A stretch of DNA of 64,000 bases. Origin: Photobacterium profundum SS9. Its GTDB lineage: Bacteria > Pseudomonadota > Gammaproteobacteria > Enterobacterales > Vibrionaceae. Positions within the stretch are counted from its first letter, which is position 1. Each line of letters opens with the position of its first letter. The position numbers and the translations under genes were made by a program. The stretch is from NCBI RefSeq assembly GCF_000196255.1, contig NC_006370.1:1746887-1810886 (forward strand), written 5' to 3'. Positions 26,497 through 34,765 of this stretch are shown here, piece by piece. The notes under the pieces were generated by a model, which made no database searches, was not told the origin of the DNA, and saw nothing but the letters and a program-made list of their open reading frames with translations.

Positions 26497-27207
26497 ATGA
26501 TGACTGTAGAAACAAATAACCATCATAAGGAAAGGGTTATTAAAAAGAAAATAAACGAAGCGAACAATTTCTATTACATGACATTGGCACTTGTCATGTT
26601 GTTAGTGAGTACGTCGTTAGTGGAGGTATTACCGAATAAATTCGGTTTACTTGAATATATATTGGAAGGTTTTACTGCGCTCACCTTTCTGGTTTGTTTA
26701 GTGAGTTTGCGATTCGATAAAAATTGGTACCGATTCATGATGACATTGGCTGGATGCTGGTTAGTTGCCACGATTATTCGGAACTGGTTAGGTATACAGC
26801 AAATGGATTTAATCATGTTGGGGCTAATGTTTGGTTTTTTCTTTGGAACGTTTAAATCCGTTGCACGACAAATATTGTTCACTGGCAGTGTTGATTCCAA
26901 CAAAGTTGTTGGCTCTGTCTCGTTATTTCTTCTTTTAGGCCTAATGTGGACCATTATCTATCTGCTAGTCATGGAATTTTCACCAGAAGCATTTACAGGC
27001 ATGACTGCCGCTCCATGGGTAGAGAACTTCTCTCGCATGGCTTATTTCAGTTTCGTCACCTTAACCACATTAGGTTATGGCGATATCAGTCCTTTATCAC
27101 CTTTTGCACAAGTTGTTGTATATCTTGAAGCAATTGCTGGCGTGTTTTATATGGCGATTGTCGTCGCTAGTTTAGTGAGTTCAAGTCAAAGTAATCAGGA
27201 TAAATAA
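26497..27207 (+). CDS. Six-helix potassium channel family protein
   Basis: The 236-residue protein has about six hydrophobic segments. The last two flank a pore loop with FVTLTTLGYGDISPLSP, giving the selectivity filter GYG at residues 193-195. No S4-like series of Arg/Lys is seen, so it is probably not voltage-gated; no RCK/TrkA-N domain follows. It would conduct K+ through the inner membrane. It begins 45 bases after the adaptor gene and is followed by an AI-2E gene two bases later, so it appears to be part of the efflux operon, an unusual pairing that might serve to balance charge during acid export. Confidence 0.85.
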   Translation: MMTVETNNHHKERVIKKKINEANNFYYMTLALVMLLVSTSLVEVLPNKFGLLEYILEGFTALTFLVCLVSLRFDKNWYRFMMTLAGCWLVATIIRNWLGIQQMDLIMLGLMFGFFFGTFKSVARQILFTGSVDSNKVVGSVSLFLLLGLMWTIIYLLVMEFSPEAFTGMTAAPWVENFSRMAYFSFVTLTTLGYGDISPLSPFAQVVVYLEAIAGVFYMAIVVASLVSSSQSNQDK

Positions 27208-27208
27208 A

Positions 27209-28330
27209 ATGGATAAACAAATAGACATTAAGCAGAGTAAAATATTCGTCAATAATATGGTTGAATCTGCCATTCGAATTGGATTGTTGTTTATCCTAAT
27301 TGTATGGACGTATGACATTATAAAACCGTTCGTCATCCCAGTGCTATGGGGTGCAATTATTGCCGTTGCATTATTACCATTAACTCAAAAATTACAAAAT
27401 ATGCTAGGCGGTCGCCGTGGCTTATCGGCAACAATACTGGCAATACTCGGTATCACTTTGTTAGTAGCCCCTTTTGTTTTGGTATCAGGATCCATATTTG
27501 ATGCAGTAACACACTTAACTGACATCGTGCAAAGTGGTGAAATTAAAATCTCTGGCCCCACACAACGTATTGCTGATATTCCCGTTATTGGTGGTAAGTT
27601 GTTTGAAGTGTGGTCGTTGTTTTCGACGAATTTAGAAAAAGCCGTCACGCACTTTTTGCCTGAAATTAAAACTGCAGTAGGCGCAATGGCATCTTTGGTC
27701 GGCAGCAGTTTAGCATCCCTAGTGATGTTTATTATTTCCTTAGCGATTGCTGCGGGTTTCATGACGCACTCTATAGCATGTTCTGAGGCAATTGGAACCG
27801 TGGCTGTTCGTGTTGTGGGTAAACACGGTGAAGAATGGACAACACTGACAGCGGCAACTATTCGTAGTGTGTTACTTGGTGTTGTTGGCGTTGCCTTTAT
27901 TCAGTCAATGCTGGTGGGTGCGGGCATGTTCGTGTTCGGTGTGCCTGCTGCGGGCTTAATTACACTCGGCGTGTTGATCTTGGGTATAGCTCAGCTTCCA
28001 GCGCTTATTATTGTTGCTCCTGTTATCTTTTATGTGTTCTCGACACAAGACACAACATCGGCAACCATTTTCACAGTTTGGGTTTTGCTTGCTGGTATTT
28101 CTGATAACTTCTTAAAACCAATGCTAATGGGCCGTGGTGTTGATGTACCTATGCCAGTCATTTTGATTGGTGCTATCGGTGGTATGCTAGCGGCTGGCAT
28201 TATTGGTTTATTCCTTGGGGCGGTTGTATTGGCTATTTGGTATGAACTATTCGTGACTTGGTTGAAGTTAGATCAAGATGAAACGCCATTAGAAGCCGCT
28301 CAAGAAGATTTGGTTGAAGCAAAAGATTAA
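27209..28330 (+). CDS. AI-2E family transporter, YdiK-like
   Basis: The 373-residue protein has seven to eight helices and the family pattern IKPFVIPVLWGAIIAVALLPL near the N-terminus and GISDNFLKPMLMGRGVDVPM in the later half. The family includes TqsA (autoinducer-2 export) and Na+/H+ antiporters; the precise substrate cannot be told. The start codon comes one base after the stop of the channel gene. It is the last gene of the six-gene operon. Confidence 0.87.
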   Translation: MDKQIDIKQSKIFVNNMVESAIRIGLLFILIVWTYDIIKPFVIPVLWGAIIAVALLPLTQKLQNMLGGRRGLSATILAILGITLLVAPFVLVSGSIFDAVTHLTDIVQSGEIKISGPTQRIADIPVIGGKLFEVWSLFSTNLEKAVTHFLPEIKTAVGAMASLVGSSLASLVMFIISLAIAAGFMTHSIACSEAIGTVAVRVVGKHGEEWTTLTAATIRSVLLGVVGVAFIQSMLVGAGMFVFGVPAAGLITLGVLILGIAQLPALIIVAPVIFYVFSTQDTTSATIFTVWVLLAGISDNFLKPMLMGRGVDVPMPVILIGAIGGMLAAGIIGLFLGAVVLAIWYELFVTWLKLDQDETPLEAAQEDLVEAKD

Positions 28331-28377
28331 CCGTCTTTATTTGTGATAATGAATATAAAAGCACTTTAATCGTGGGG

Positions 28378-28400
28378 CAGGGTATGTACTGCATACCCTG
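28378..28400. terminator. Hairpin between convergent operons
   Basis: CAGGGTATG-TACTG-CATACCCTG is a perfect nine-pair stem between convergent operons. No proper T-run follows on either strand, so it may be a Rho-dependent or stabilising hairpin rather than a classic terminator. Confidence 0.5.
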
Positions 28401-28450
28401 TAACCAAGAGAAAAACGCTTTTAGTCTTGATTTATTACTTCAATCTATTG

Positions 28451-30418
28451 TTATTTTAACCTATTGATTGTCATTAACAATAAGAAGTAACATCCACCAA
28501 TGATCGCGACAAGTGTGCCTGCAGCGATTTGTGTTGGATATAAGATCACTTGTCCCAGCCAATCAGCCCAAAGCATTAAGGTTGCACCAATTAAACCGCC
28601 CACCGCTAGTTGATATTTAGCTTTTTGAGCGCCTAACAACATTGCCATGTGCGGGGCAACCAAGCCGACAAAGGAAATAGGCCCCATGGTAGACGTTACA
28701 ATTGCACACATCAGCGCAACGATAACCAATAGAACAATGTTGGCGTGTTCGGCTTTAAGGCCTCTTGCATTAGCAAAGTCACGACTGATTGATATGAGTG
28801 TAAGCCAACGAGAAAGACCGAATGCAACTACAGCAAGGGCAGTCACAAACAGTGCCAAAGATAATGCCTGCGGCCCTGTAACACGATAGGTTGAACCCGC
28901 GAGCCAAAGTAAAATTTTATAGCTATCTGCAGAGCCTTTCGCTAAGAAAAACTGCACTAAGGCTTCTAATAAAGCGGTGAGGGCGATACCCGTTAAAATA
29001 ACGCTAGCAGGAGAAAAGTTGTGACGTTTGCCTAATAGTAACAACAAGGCGAGTACTGCCAAACTGCCAGCTAATGCGACTCCCCAATGAAATGCAAGCA
29101 TTGATGAACCAACAAATAAGCTTGTGATGATTAGGGCAAAAGTAGCACCAGATGAGACCCCTAAGATATCGGGGCTAGCAAGTGGGTTGTAGAGAATACG
29201 CTGAAGCAGCGTACCAGCTACGGCTAAAGCGATACCCGAGAATAACGCGGTGACAATACGCGGCCAGCGTAATTGCCATTGGTATTGTCCAGGTATTGCC
29301 CATTGCCAGCTTTGGCTATTGAGTTCCACAAAGGTATAAGTCACTAATCCCGCGACGAATAAACCCACTAGGCTTATTATCAATAGCGGTGATAATTTAG
29401 CATTGTTCGGGGCTAAAGAGATGTTCAGTTGATCTTGAGCCTTGAGCTTTCTTCGGCTGAACCATATCAGTGCGGGTGCGCCGATTGCCGCAGCAGTGAC
29501 GCCGCTAGGGATCACCTCTTCAAGCCACTGCCCGAGAAGCATTGATAGGCTATCCGTTATGAGTAACAGACTGGCACCAAGTAGTAAGCTTGTGATTAAC
29601 TCTTCTCTTGGAGTTCGCGCTCCAAGCGCTCGAGCGATATTAGGCGTAAGTAGACCGATAAAACTGATCACACCAACAGCGGTGATCGAAGCGGAAACAA
29701 GCCAAATCCCCATGATCATAAGCAGAGAAAAGGCGGGTAGTACCGCGAGCCCACGTGCTGTCGCTCCCTCCTGACCTAAACGGAGTAAAGTGAGAATACG
29801 TGGTGCAAGCAGCAAAATAATGATCGCAATTGACACGCGTGGTAACAACCAGTTAAACCACCCCCAGCCATATTGTGCGAGATCGCCAGCGCCCCACATA
29901 AAAACATTTTGGGCAAACTGAGCATTCAAAATCACCAAAGTAGTGGCGATAGAGCCGAGTAATATATTGACGACCATGCCAGAAACCACCAGTGGCAGCC
30001 CTGTCATATTGCGTATGCCCGTAATCATTACAATTAAGCCAAACGCAAGTAAAGCACCCACCATAGCTGCCAATGCGCCATAGTCGGCGACCCAATCGAC
30101 AAACCAAATGTTGACAATAACCAGTGCTAACCAAGCACCAGATGACGTTCCCAATGTGAGTGGTGAGGTTAAGCTATTTTGAGTGAGTTGCTGCATTAAG
30201 CTACCCACTAAACCTAACATCGCGCCAACCAGAATGGTGATACTCAGCCTTGGTAGTTGCGAGTGAACGAAAAATATGTCGGTAAAGGATTCCGCCAGTT
30301 CTGGTGAGCGAATGAGTAGCCACTGATTAGTAAGCGACAAACTGGTATCGATTTGTAGGCTCAAAAGGCCAAAGATGAGAGTTAGGACAACTAGCCCTGC
30401 ATAATGTAGTTTTTTCAT
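28451..30418 (-). CDS. fhuB: FhuB-like siderophore ABC permease, double-length
   Basis: The 655-residue protein has two fused FecCD permease halves of about 10 helices each, as in FhuB. Each half shows the paired motifs: GAMLGLVGSLMQQLTQNSLTSPLTLGTSSGA then GLLTPNIARAL, and GTLLQRILYNPLASPDILGVSSGA then GLVAPHMA. It forms the inner-membrane channel for ferric hydroxamate-type siderophores with the FhuC ATPase and FhuD binding protein. The ATG at 30418 overlaps by one base the stop of the fhuD 3' part, the usual coupling; a longer start at 30499 is rejected. It is the last gene of the minus-strand operon. Confidence 0.9.
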   Translation of the reverse strand: MKKLHYAGLVVLTLIFGLLSLQIDTSLSLTNQWLLIRSPELAESFTDIFFVHSQLPRLSITILVGAMLGLVGSLMQQLTQNSLTSPLTLGTSSGAWLALVIVNIWFVDWVADYGALAAMVGALLAFGLIVMITGIRNMTGLPLVVSGMVVNILLGSIATTLVILNAQFAQNVFMWGAGDLAQYGWGWFNWLLPRVSIAIIILLLAPRILTLLRLGQEGATARGLAVLPAFSLLMIMGIWLVSASITAVGVISFIGLLTPNIARALGARTPREELITSLLLGASLLLITDSLSMLLGQWLEEVIPSGVTAAAIGAPALIWFSRRKLKAQDQLNISLAPNNAKLSPLLIISLVGLFVAGLVTYTFVELNSQSWQWAIPGQYQWQLRWPRIVTALFSGIALAVAGTLLQRILYNPLASPDILGVSSGATFALIITSLFVGSSMLAFHWGVALAGSLAVLALLLLLGKRHNFSPASVILTGIALTALLEALVQFFLAKGSADSYKILLWLAGSTYRVTGPQALSLALFVTALAVVAFGLSRWLTLISISRDFANARGLKAEHANIVLLVIVALMCAIVTSTMGPISFVGLVAPHMAMLLGAQKAKYQLAVGGLIGATLMLWADWLGQVILYPTQIAAGTLVAIIGGCYFLLLMTINRLK

Positions 30419-30897
30419 TATTCTGGTGCGACTTCCAATAGACTGTCGGTGATCGCTTCTGCCATGTATTGCAATGACATCGCACCACCATAATTCCAAA
30501 CAGAGCGAACAGAGTGAACATGTTTATTCTGAACAAAGGGCATTGCTTGCCATAGCACTGACTCTTTTAGTTTTTTTTCTTCAGGGAACGGCAAGATATA
30601 AAGTACATAGCCATCTTCAATGTACTGTAATTTATTGATTCTTCGCTGTATTACCCCCCAGGATTGGTCCTGAAATGGCAGAGGGTTACTGAGCCCTAAC
30701 TTGTTTACGACATACTGAGTTGTTGAGTTTTCGGTATAAAAGAAAACTGAGTTCGGGGTTGAAAACCGCATAACAACAACATCTGGAAGTTTTTGAGTGG
30801 GGTCTTTAGCGAGTTCATCTCTAAAAAATTTGGCTTCAAGTTGCTGCCGTAGTTCGGTAAATCGCGTATCCATTTGTTGCAGTTTCTGCTCGGCCAA
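30418..30897 (-). pseudogene. fhuD: FhuD-like binding protein, 3' part after a frameshift
   Basis: This portion encodes the C-terminal lobe of the siderophore-binding protein (about 150 residues, from LFGKEALAEQKLQQMD onward), including RFSTPNSVFFYTENS and MPFVQNKHVHSVRSVWNYGGAMS. It is in another frame from the 5' part at 30890-31373. The two frames overlap, and the protein can be rebuilt by adding one base close to 30914-30922. The first possible start codon in this frame is within the lobe and no ribosome-binding site is evident. Confidence 0.85.
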
Positions 30898-31373
30898 TGC
30901 TTCTTTACCAAACAGTGTGCGAGCGTCTTAAAGTGTTTAATCGCAACCGGTGCTGCATCTTCTTGTTTACCAAAATTAGACAAGTAAACCACGGGGGCAA
31001 TGCTTTCTAAAATTGGCAAAAGATCTTGCTGAGGTGATGCCGCGATAATGACATCGGGATGTAACGCTGCAATTTTTTCAAGATTAGGTTCTGAACGTGT
31101 TCCGATTTCCTCGATAGAATCGGGTGCGGTAGGGCGTACAACCCATTGCTGATAACCAATCACATTGGGCGCAGCAAGAGGTGTGATTTCAAGTGCCAGC
31201 AATTGCTCAAGAAGATCCCAATTGAGAACAACAACACGTTTCGGGCTTTCCGCAAAAGTTTGTTCGCCACGGCTGTCTGTGATTGTAATTTCGGCATGGG
31301 CAATGTTCAGAGAGCTGATAAAGAACAGCATTAAAAAACACATAACACGAGAGAAAGGGCGGCTTAAGCACAT
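30890..31373 (-). pseudogene. fhuD: FhuD-like binding protein, 5' part
   Basis: The N-terminal lobe of a FhuD/FepB-type periplasmic binding protein: signal peptide (MCFLMLFFISSLNIAHA), then ITDSRGEQTFAESPKRVVVLNWDLLEQLLALEITPLA and the loop EEIGTRSEPNLEKIAALHPDVIIA. In the current frame the sequence becomes unrelated after FKTLAHC (about 30920) and stops at 30705. A single-base deletion is the simplest cause. If real, this strain would lack its own FhuD unless read through or rescued by another binding protein. The start at 31373 overlaps fhuC by ten bases. Confidence 0.85.
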
Positions 31374-32149
31374 ACAATCGCAACCTTATTATTACCGTTC
31401 TCTTTAGATGGCTCGGGATGGTCGATCAGTCTGATTGTTGATTCATAAAGATCAGACAACCGTTGTTCGTCTAGCAATATGTCAGAGCGTCCTTCAAATG
31501 CGATCTTACCATTCTTTAGGGCGACGATATGAGTGGCATAACGCAGCGCTAAATTCAGATCGTGTAAAATTACAATCACTCCAACATGTTGAGTTTTGTT
31601 AAGCTCGGCCAGTAGATTCATCAATTGGTATTGGTGCTGAATATCTAGCGCTGATGTTGGTTCATCAAGAATCAAAATAGGGGACTGTTGTGCTAATAAC
31701 ATCGCAACCCATGCTCTTTGGCGTTCACCACCTGATAATTCGTCGGCTAAGGTATGAGCAAATGCCTCTACGCCTGTTTTAGCAATGGATTCATCAATAA
31801 TACGGCTGTCTTCTGCGTTCCAACGCCCGAGTGTACCTCGCCATGGGAAACGCCCCAACTTGACGAGCTCTATAACGGTTAGTCCGGCGGAAGTGGGTAA
31901 TTTTTGTGGCAGAAAAGCCACTTGTTTTGCTAAGTCTTTTGTTTTGTAACCTGTAAGGCTGTGTCCATTGAGTTCCACTAGGCCTGAATCTGGTGCTTGT
32001 TGCCCAGACAGTAAACTCACTAGCGTCGACTTACCTGATCCGTTGTGACCAAGTACTACCGTTAACTCAGAGGTTGGAATCTGTAAGGAATCTACCTCAA
32101 GAATCGAACGTCCACCACGAACCATTTGAATATTAGAGAGCTTATACAT
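31364..32149 (-). CDS. fhuC: FhuC-like siderophore ABC ATPase
   Basis: The 261-residue ATPase has Walker A GHNGSGKST, signature LSGGERQRAWVAMLLAQ, Walker B ILILDEPTSALD and switch His in VILHDLNLALRYA, the FepC/FhuC form. The Q-loop region AFLPQKLPTSAGLTVIELVKLGRFPWRG is typical of ferric siderophore importers. It couples ATP hydrolysis to uptake by the permease. The order fhuC-fhuD-fhuB on the minus strand matches the E. coli order, with the receptor gene upstream. Confidence 0.92.
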   Translation of the reverse strand: MYKLSNIQMVRGGRSILEVDSLQIPTSELTVVLGHNGSGKSTLVSLLSGQQAPDSGLVELNGHSLTGYKTKDLAKQVAFLPQKLPTSAGLTVIELVKLGRFPWRGTLGRWNAEDSRIIDESIAKTGVEAFAHTLADELSGGERQRAWVAMLLAQQSPILILDEPTSALDIQHQYQLMNLLAELNKTQHVGVIVILHDLNLALRYATHIVALKNGKIAFEGRSDILLDEQRLSDLYESTIRLIDHPEPSKENGNNKVAIVCA

Positions 32150-32194
32150 TCGTTTTTCTTATTGTTCTATACCAATAGACACATACTAGCGTGT

Positions 32195-32228
32195 AAAAAA
32201 TTCACCCTCATATTGTTGAGGGTGAATG
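32195..32228 (-). terminator. Terminator between the receptor gene and fhuC
   Basis: On the minus strand ATTCACCCTCA and TGAGGGTGAAT form an eleven-pair stem followed by TTTTTT. It lies only five bases after the receptor stop. It should strongly reduce read-through into fhuCDB, or attenuate it. Confidence 0.85.
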
Positions 32229-32233
32229 CTTGA

Positions 32234-34333
32234 TTACCAGCGGTAGTTCGCGTTTAGCATGACTGTTCTAGACTGTCCGTAGTAGCAGTAGTAATCACAA
32301 CCCGAGACATACTCTTCATCAAAGATGTTGTTGACGTTAAGCTGTGCTTGCCATTGAGATGTAATGTCGTAAGTGACGGCTGCATCCCATAGTGTCGCGC
32401 TCGGTACGGTTAGGTTACTGCTTGCTGGGCTGTCTTTTGACTCACCAATGTAGCGAACACCTGTACCAATATTGAGCCCTTGGATGCCAGCAAGTGAGGC
32501 ATTATAGTCAACCCATGCTGATGCTGCATGTTCCGGGATCAGACCTGCTTGTTTCTTACCTTGACCACCAGTATCGTTAGTCTTCGCGTCTGTGTACGTA
32601 TAAGCAGCAGATACTTTTATGCTTTTGGTAACTTGGCTAACAGTTTCCACTTCTATGCCTGATGACGTCAATTCACCAGTCTGTGTGGCTACAAAGGTGT
32701 TAGGGTTGGTTACCAGCGCATTTTTCTGGGTAATATCAAACCACGCGAGGTTAACGTAACCGTTCATAAAGCTTGGTTCATACTTCACACCCACCTCAAC
32801 TTGGTCGCCTTCAAGTGGTTTGTATAGTTTGCCTGTACTTGGATCTATTGTACTTAATACTTCAAAAGATTGGGCGTAGCTTGCGTAAGGGGATAGACCG
32901 TTTTCAGCTAAGTACATTGCGCCAGCATTTAGTGATAATTGACCATCATCGCGTGATTCATCTTGAGCGCCTTTTATACTTTTGTTTTCTGTTTGCACCC
33001 AGTCGTAACGAGCACCAACTAAACCTATCCACTGAGAATCAAACTTTATTTGATACTGCGAGTAAATACTTGCTTGTGATTTTGTGATTTTACGATCAAT
33101 GTTGTTAGCGGGATCTAGCGGAGTGTAGTTACCGTAGTCAGGGTTCCAAGGGTTAATTGAACTAAAGGCGAAGCTGTCTTGTTCTTCACCTTCTGTTTCG
33201 TGATATTGCAGGTCTAAACCTATAAGCGCAGTGTGCTCTGAACGATCACTAAACCAGCTAGCAACCGCGTTGTTGTCCATCGTAATGCTCTGGTTGTGTC
33301 CATCACGAAATACGACGCCGCGTGCTAATTCAGAAGCAGTAGGATCAGAATTTGGGAATGCGTAAACGCTGCGAAGTAATAAGTCGTTGTAACCGTAGTT
33401 TAGGTTTTGTGACAGTGACCATGTGTCATTGTAATCGTGTTCTAGTAGGTAGCCGACCGAGATTTGTGTGCGTTCGTAAGTATCATAACCAGGCTCGCCA
33501 AGGTTGGTTGATGGATCAATCTTACCAAAATCAGAATCGATAAGCGTACCAGCTGCTGGGAAGAAACCGTTCGTAGGTGTGCCATCATCTTTCAGGTATG
33601 TCGCCATTAAGGTCAGCATTGTGCGATCAGATATATCGATCTCAAGGCTTGGTGCCAGATAGAAACGCTCACTTTCTGAATGATCTAACTCGCCATCTGC
33701 GCTTTTCATCAAACCGACTAAACGGTAGCGCATTGAGCCGCTCTCGTTGGCTTCATCAGAAATATCGAAGCCGATAGATTGGGCGTTATTATTGCCCACT
33801 TCAACTTTCACTTCACCTTGTGGTGTGTAGGTCGGTTTTTTCTGCACTGCGTTGACCACACCGCCTGAAGGTGCTTCACCAAATAAAATTGCAGAAGGCC
33901 CTTTAATGACTTCTACTTGTTGTAGGCCATAAGGCTCTAGCAACCAGGTGTAATAACCATCGCGGAATAAGCGGTTGCCATCAAGGTAGGTCGCAGCATC
34001 AAAACCACGCACTTTAAACCAGTCGGTATCATTGTCTGAACCGTAAGGCTGTGCAGTTACGCCAGAAGTATAACGGAGTGCTTCATCTAATTTTTGTGGT
34101 GCACGCGTTTTCAATTCCTCTTCCGTTATGATCGATACGGATTTAGGTGTTTCCTGAGCGGGTGTTTCTACTTTAAGCGCTTGAGCGGTTACCACTATGG
34201 TTTCCATTTGCTCAAGGTCACTTTGATCTGCAGCATTGGCTAGTGGGAATGTGAACGGCAGCAGTGCAACTGTTCCGACAGCAAATCCTTGTTTTATCGA
34301 CAAACTCAGCTGCCTTAATTTAAAAGTATCCAT
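32234..34333 (-). CDS. TonB-dependent siderophore receptor, FhuA-like
   Basis: The 699-residue protein has a signal peptide (residues 1-35, ending PLANA), a TonB box METIVVTA near residue 42, a plug domain (residues 55-165, with PKSVSIITEEELKTRAPQKLDEALRYTSGV and GPSAILFGEAPSGGVVN) and a 22-strand barrel ending in an aromatic residue (NANYRW). The plug's wording GxxxxLFGEAPSGGVVN and the proximity of fhuCDB indicate a ferric hydroxamate type. A C-terminal CDYYCYYG loop contains two close cysteines. It lies behind a Fur-box-like site and is followed by a strong terminator. Confidence 0.92.
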   Translation of the reverse strand: MDTFKLRQLSLSIKQGFAVGTVALLPFTFPLANAADQSDLEQMETIVVTAQALKVETPAQETPKSVSIITEEELKTRAPQKLDEALRYTSGVTAQPYGSDNDTDWFKVRGFDAATYLDGNRLFRDGYYTWLLEPYGLQQVEVIKGPSAILFGEAPSGGVVNAVQKKPTYTPQGEVKVEVGNNNAQSIGFDISDEANESGSMRYRLVGLMKSADGELDHSESERFYLAPSLEIDISDRTMLTLMATYLKDDGTPTNGFFPAAGTLIDSDFGKIDPSTNLGEPGYDTYERTQISVGYLLEHDYNDTWSLSQNLNYGYNDLLLRSVYAFPNSDPTASELARGVVFRDGHNQSITMDNNAVASWFSDRSEHTALIGLDLQYHETEGEEQDSFAFSSINPWNPDYGNYTPLDPANNIDRKITKSQASIYSQYQIKFDSQWIGLVGARYDWVQTENKSIKGAQDESRDDGQLSLNAGAMYLAENGLSPYASYAQSFEVLSTIDPSTGKLYKPLEGDQVEVGVKYEPSFMNGYVNLAWFDITQKNALVTNPNTFVATQTGELTSSGIEVETVSQVTKSIKVSAAYTYTDAKTNDTGGQGKKQAGLIPEHAASAWVDYNASLAGIQGLNIGTGVRYIGESKDSPASSNLTVPSATLWDAAVTYDITSQWQAQLNVNNIFDEEYVSGCDYYCYYGQSRTVMLNANYRW

Positions 34334-34451
34334 GAATCCCTCATTTCAAATTGTTACTTTATTATTTTCAATCTGTCTCAGAACGCATTTGCAAAGCTAC
34401 TTGTCCCTAACAAACAGTATTGTTTTAATGGTCAATTTATTCGGAAAGCGC

Positions 34452-34470
34452 AATGATAACTACTATCATT
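34452..34470. promoter_or_regulatory. Fur box upstream of the TonB receptor
   Basis: AATGATAACTACTATCATT is a seven-base inverted repeat and follows the Fur consensus of GATAAT-type hexamers. It is about 120 bases before the receptor start. Confidence 0.75.
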
Positions 34471-34520
34471 GCCTTTTGTGTGAATTGTAAATAAGCCGCG
34501 AAGAAAAAGATAGTCCCGTT

Positions 34521-34536
34521 ATTGATGTAGATCACA
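34521..34536. promoter_or_regulatory. Possible CRP site
   Basis: ATTGATGTAGATCACA matches 13 of 16 bases of the CRP core TGTGATCTAGATCACA. The left half site is weak. It lies about 190 bases from the receptor start and 230 from the exporter start. Confidence 0.3.
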
Positions 34537-34719
34537 AAACAATGAGTCTAGTTTGAACTAAAAATGAGACCTAGATCTTGTTTGTGTGTTTGGCTCATAA
34601 GAATTTCGTATCTAATTTGATTTGGAGGGGGTATTGGTTATGCATCATAACCGCATTAGTGTGATCTAAGTCGCGTAATTGTGAGGTAAAAAAAGAATCA
34701 CTGTATAAATGCACTTCAG

Positions 34720-34739
34720 TAATGATAATGATTGTCATC
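34720..34739. promoter_or_regulatory. Fur box upstream of the ABC exporter
   Basis: AATGATAATGATTGTCAT matches the Fur consensus closely (overlapping AATGAT hexamers and an inverted TGTCAT) and lies 27 bases before the exporter ATG, where binding would block transcription or initiation. Confidence 0.75.
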
Positions 34740-34765
34740 TCGAGTAAATACAATTTGGTAAAGTA

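Larger units (their letters stand above)
34334..34765. other. Divergent iron-responsive regulatory region
   Basis: The 432 bases separate the receptor from the ABC exporter. Besides the two Fur-box-like sites and a CRP-like site listed separately, I see no gene here. Confidence 0.6.
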
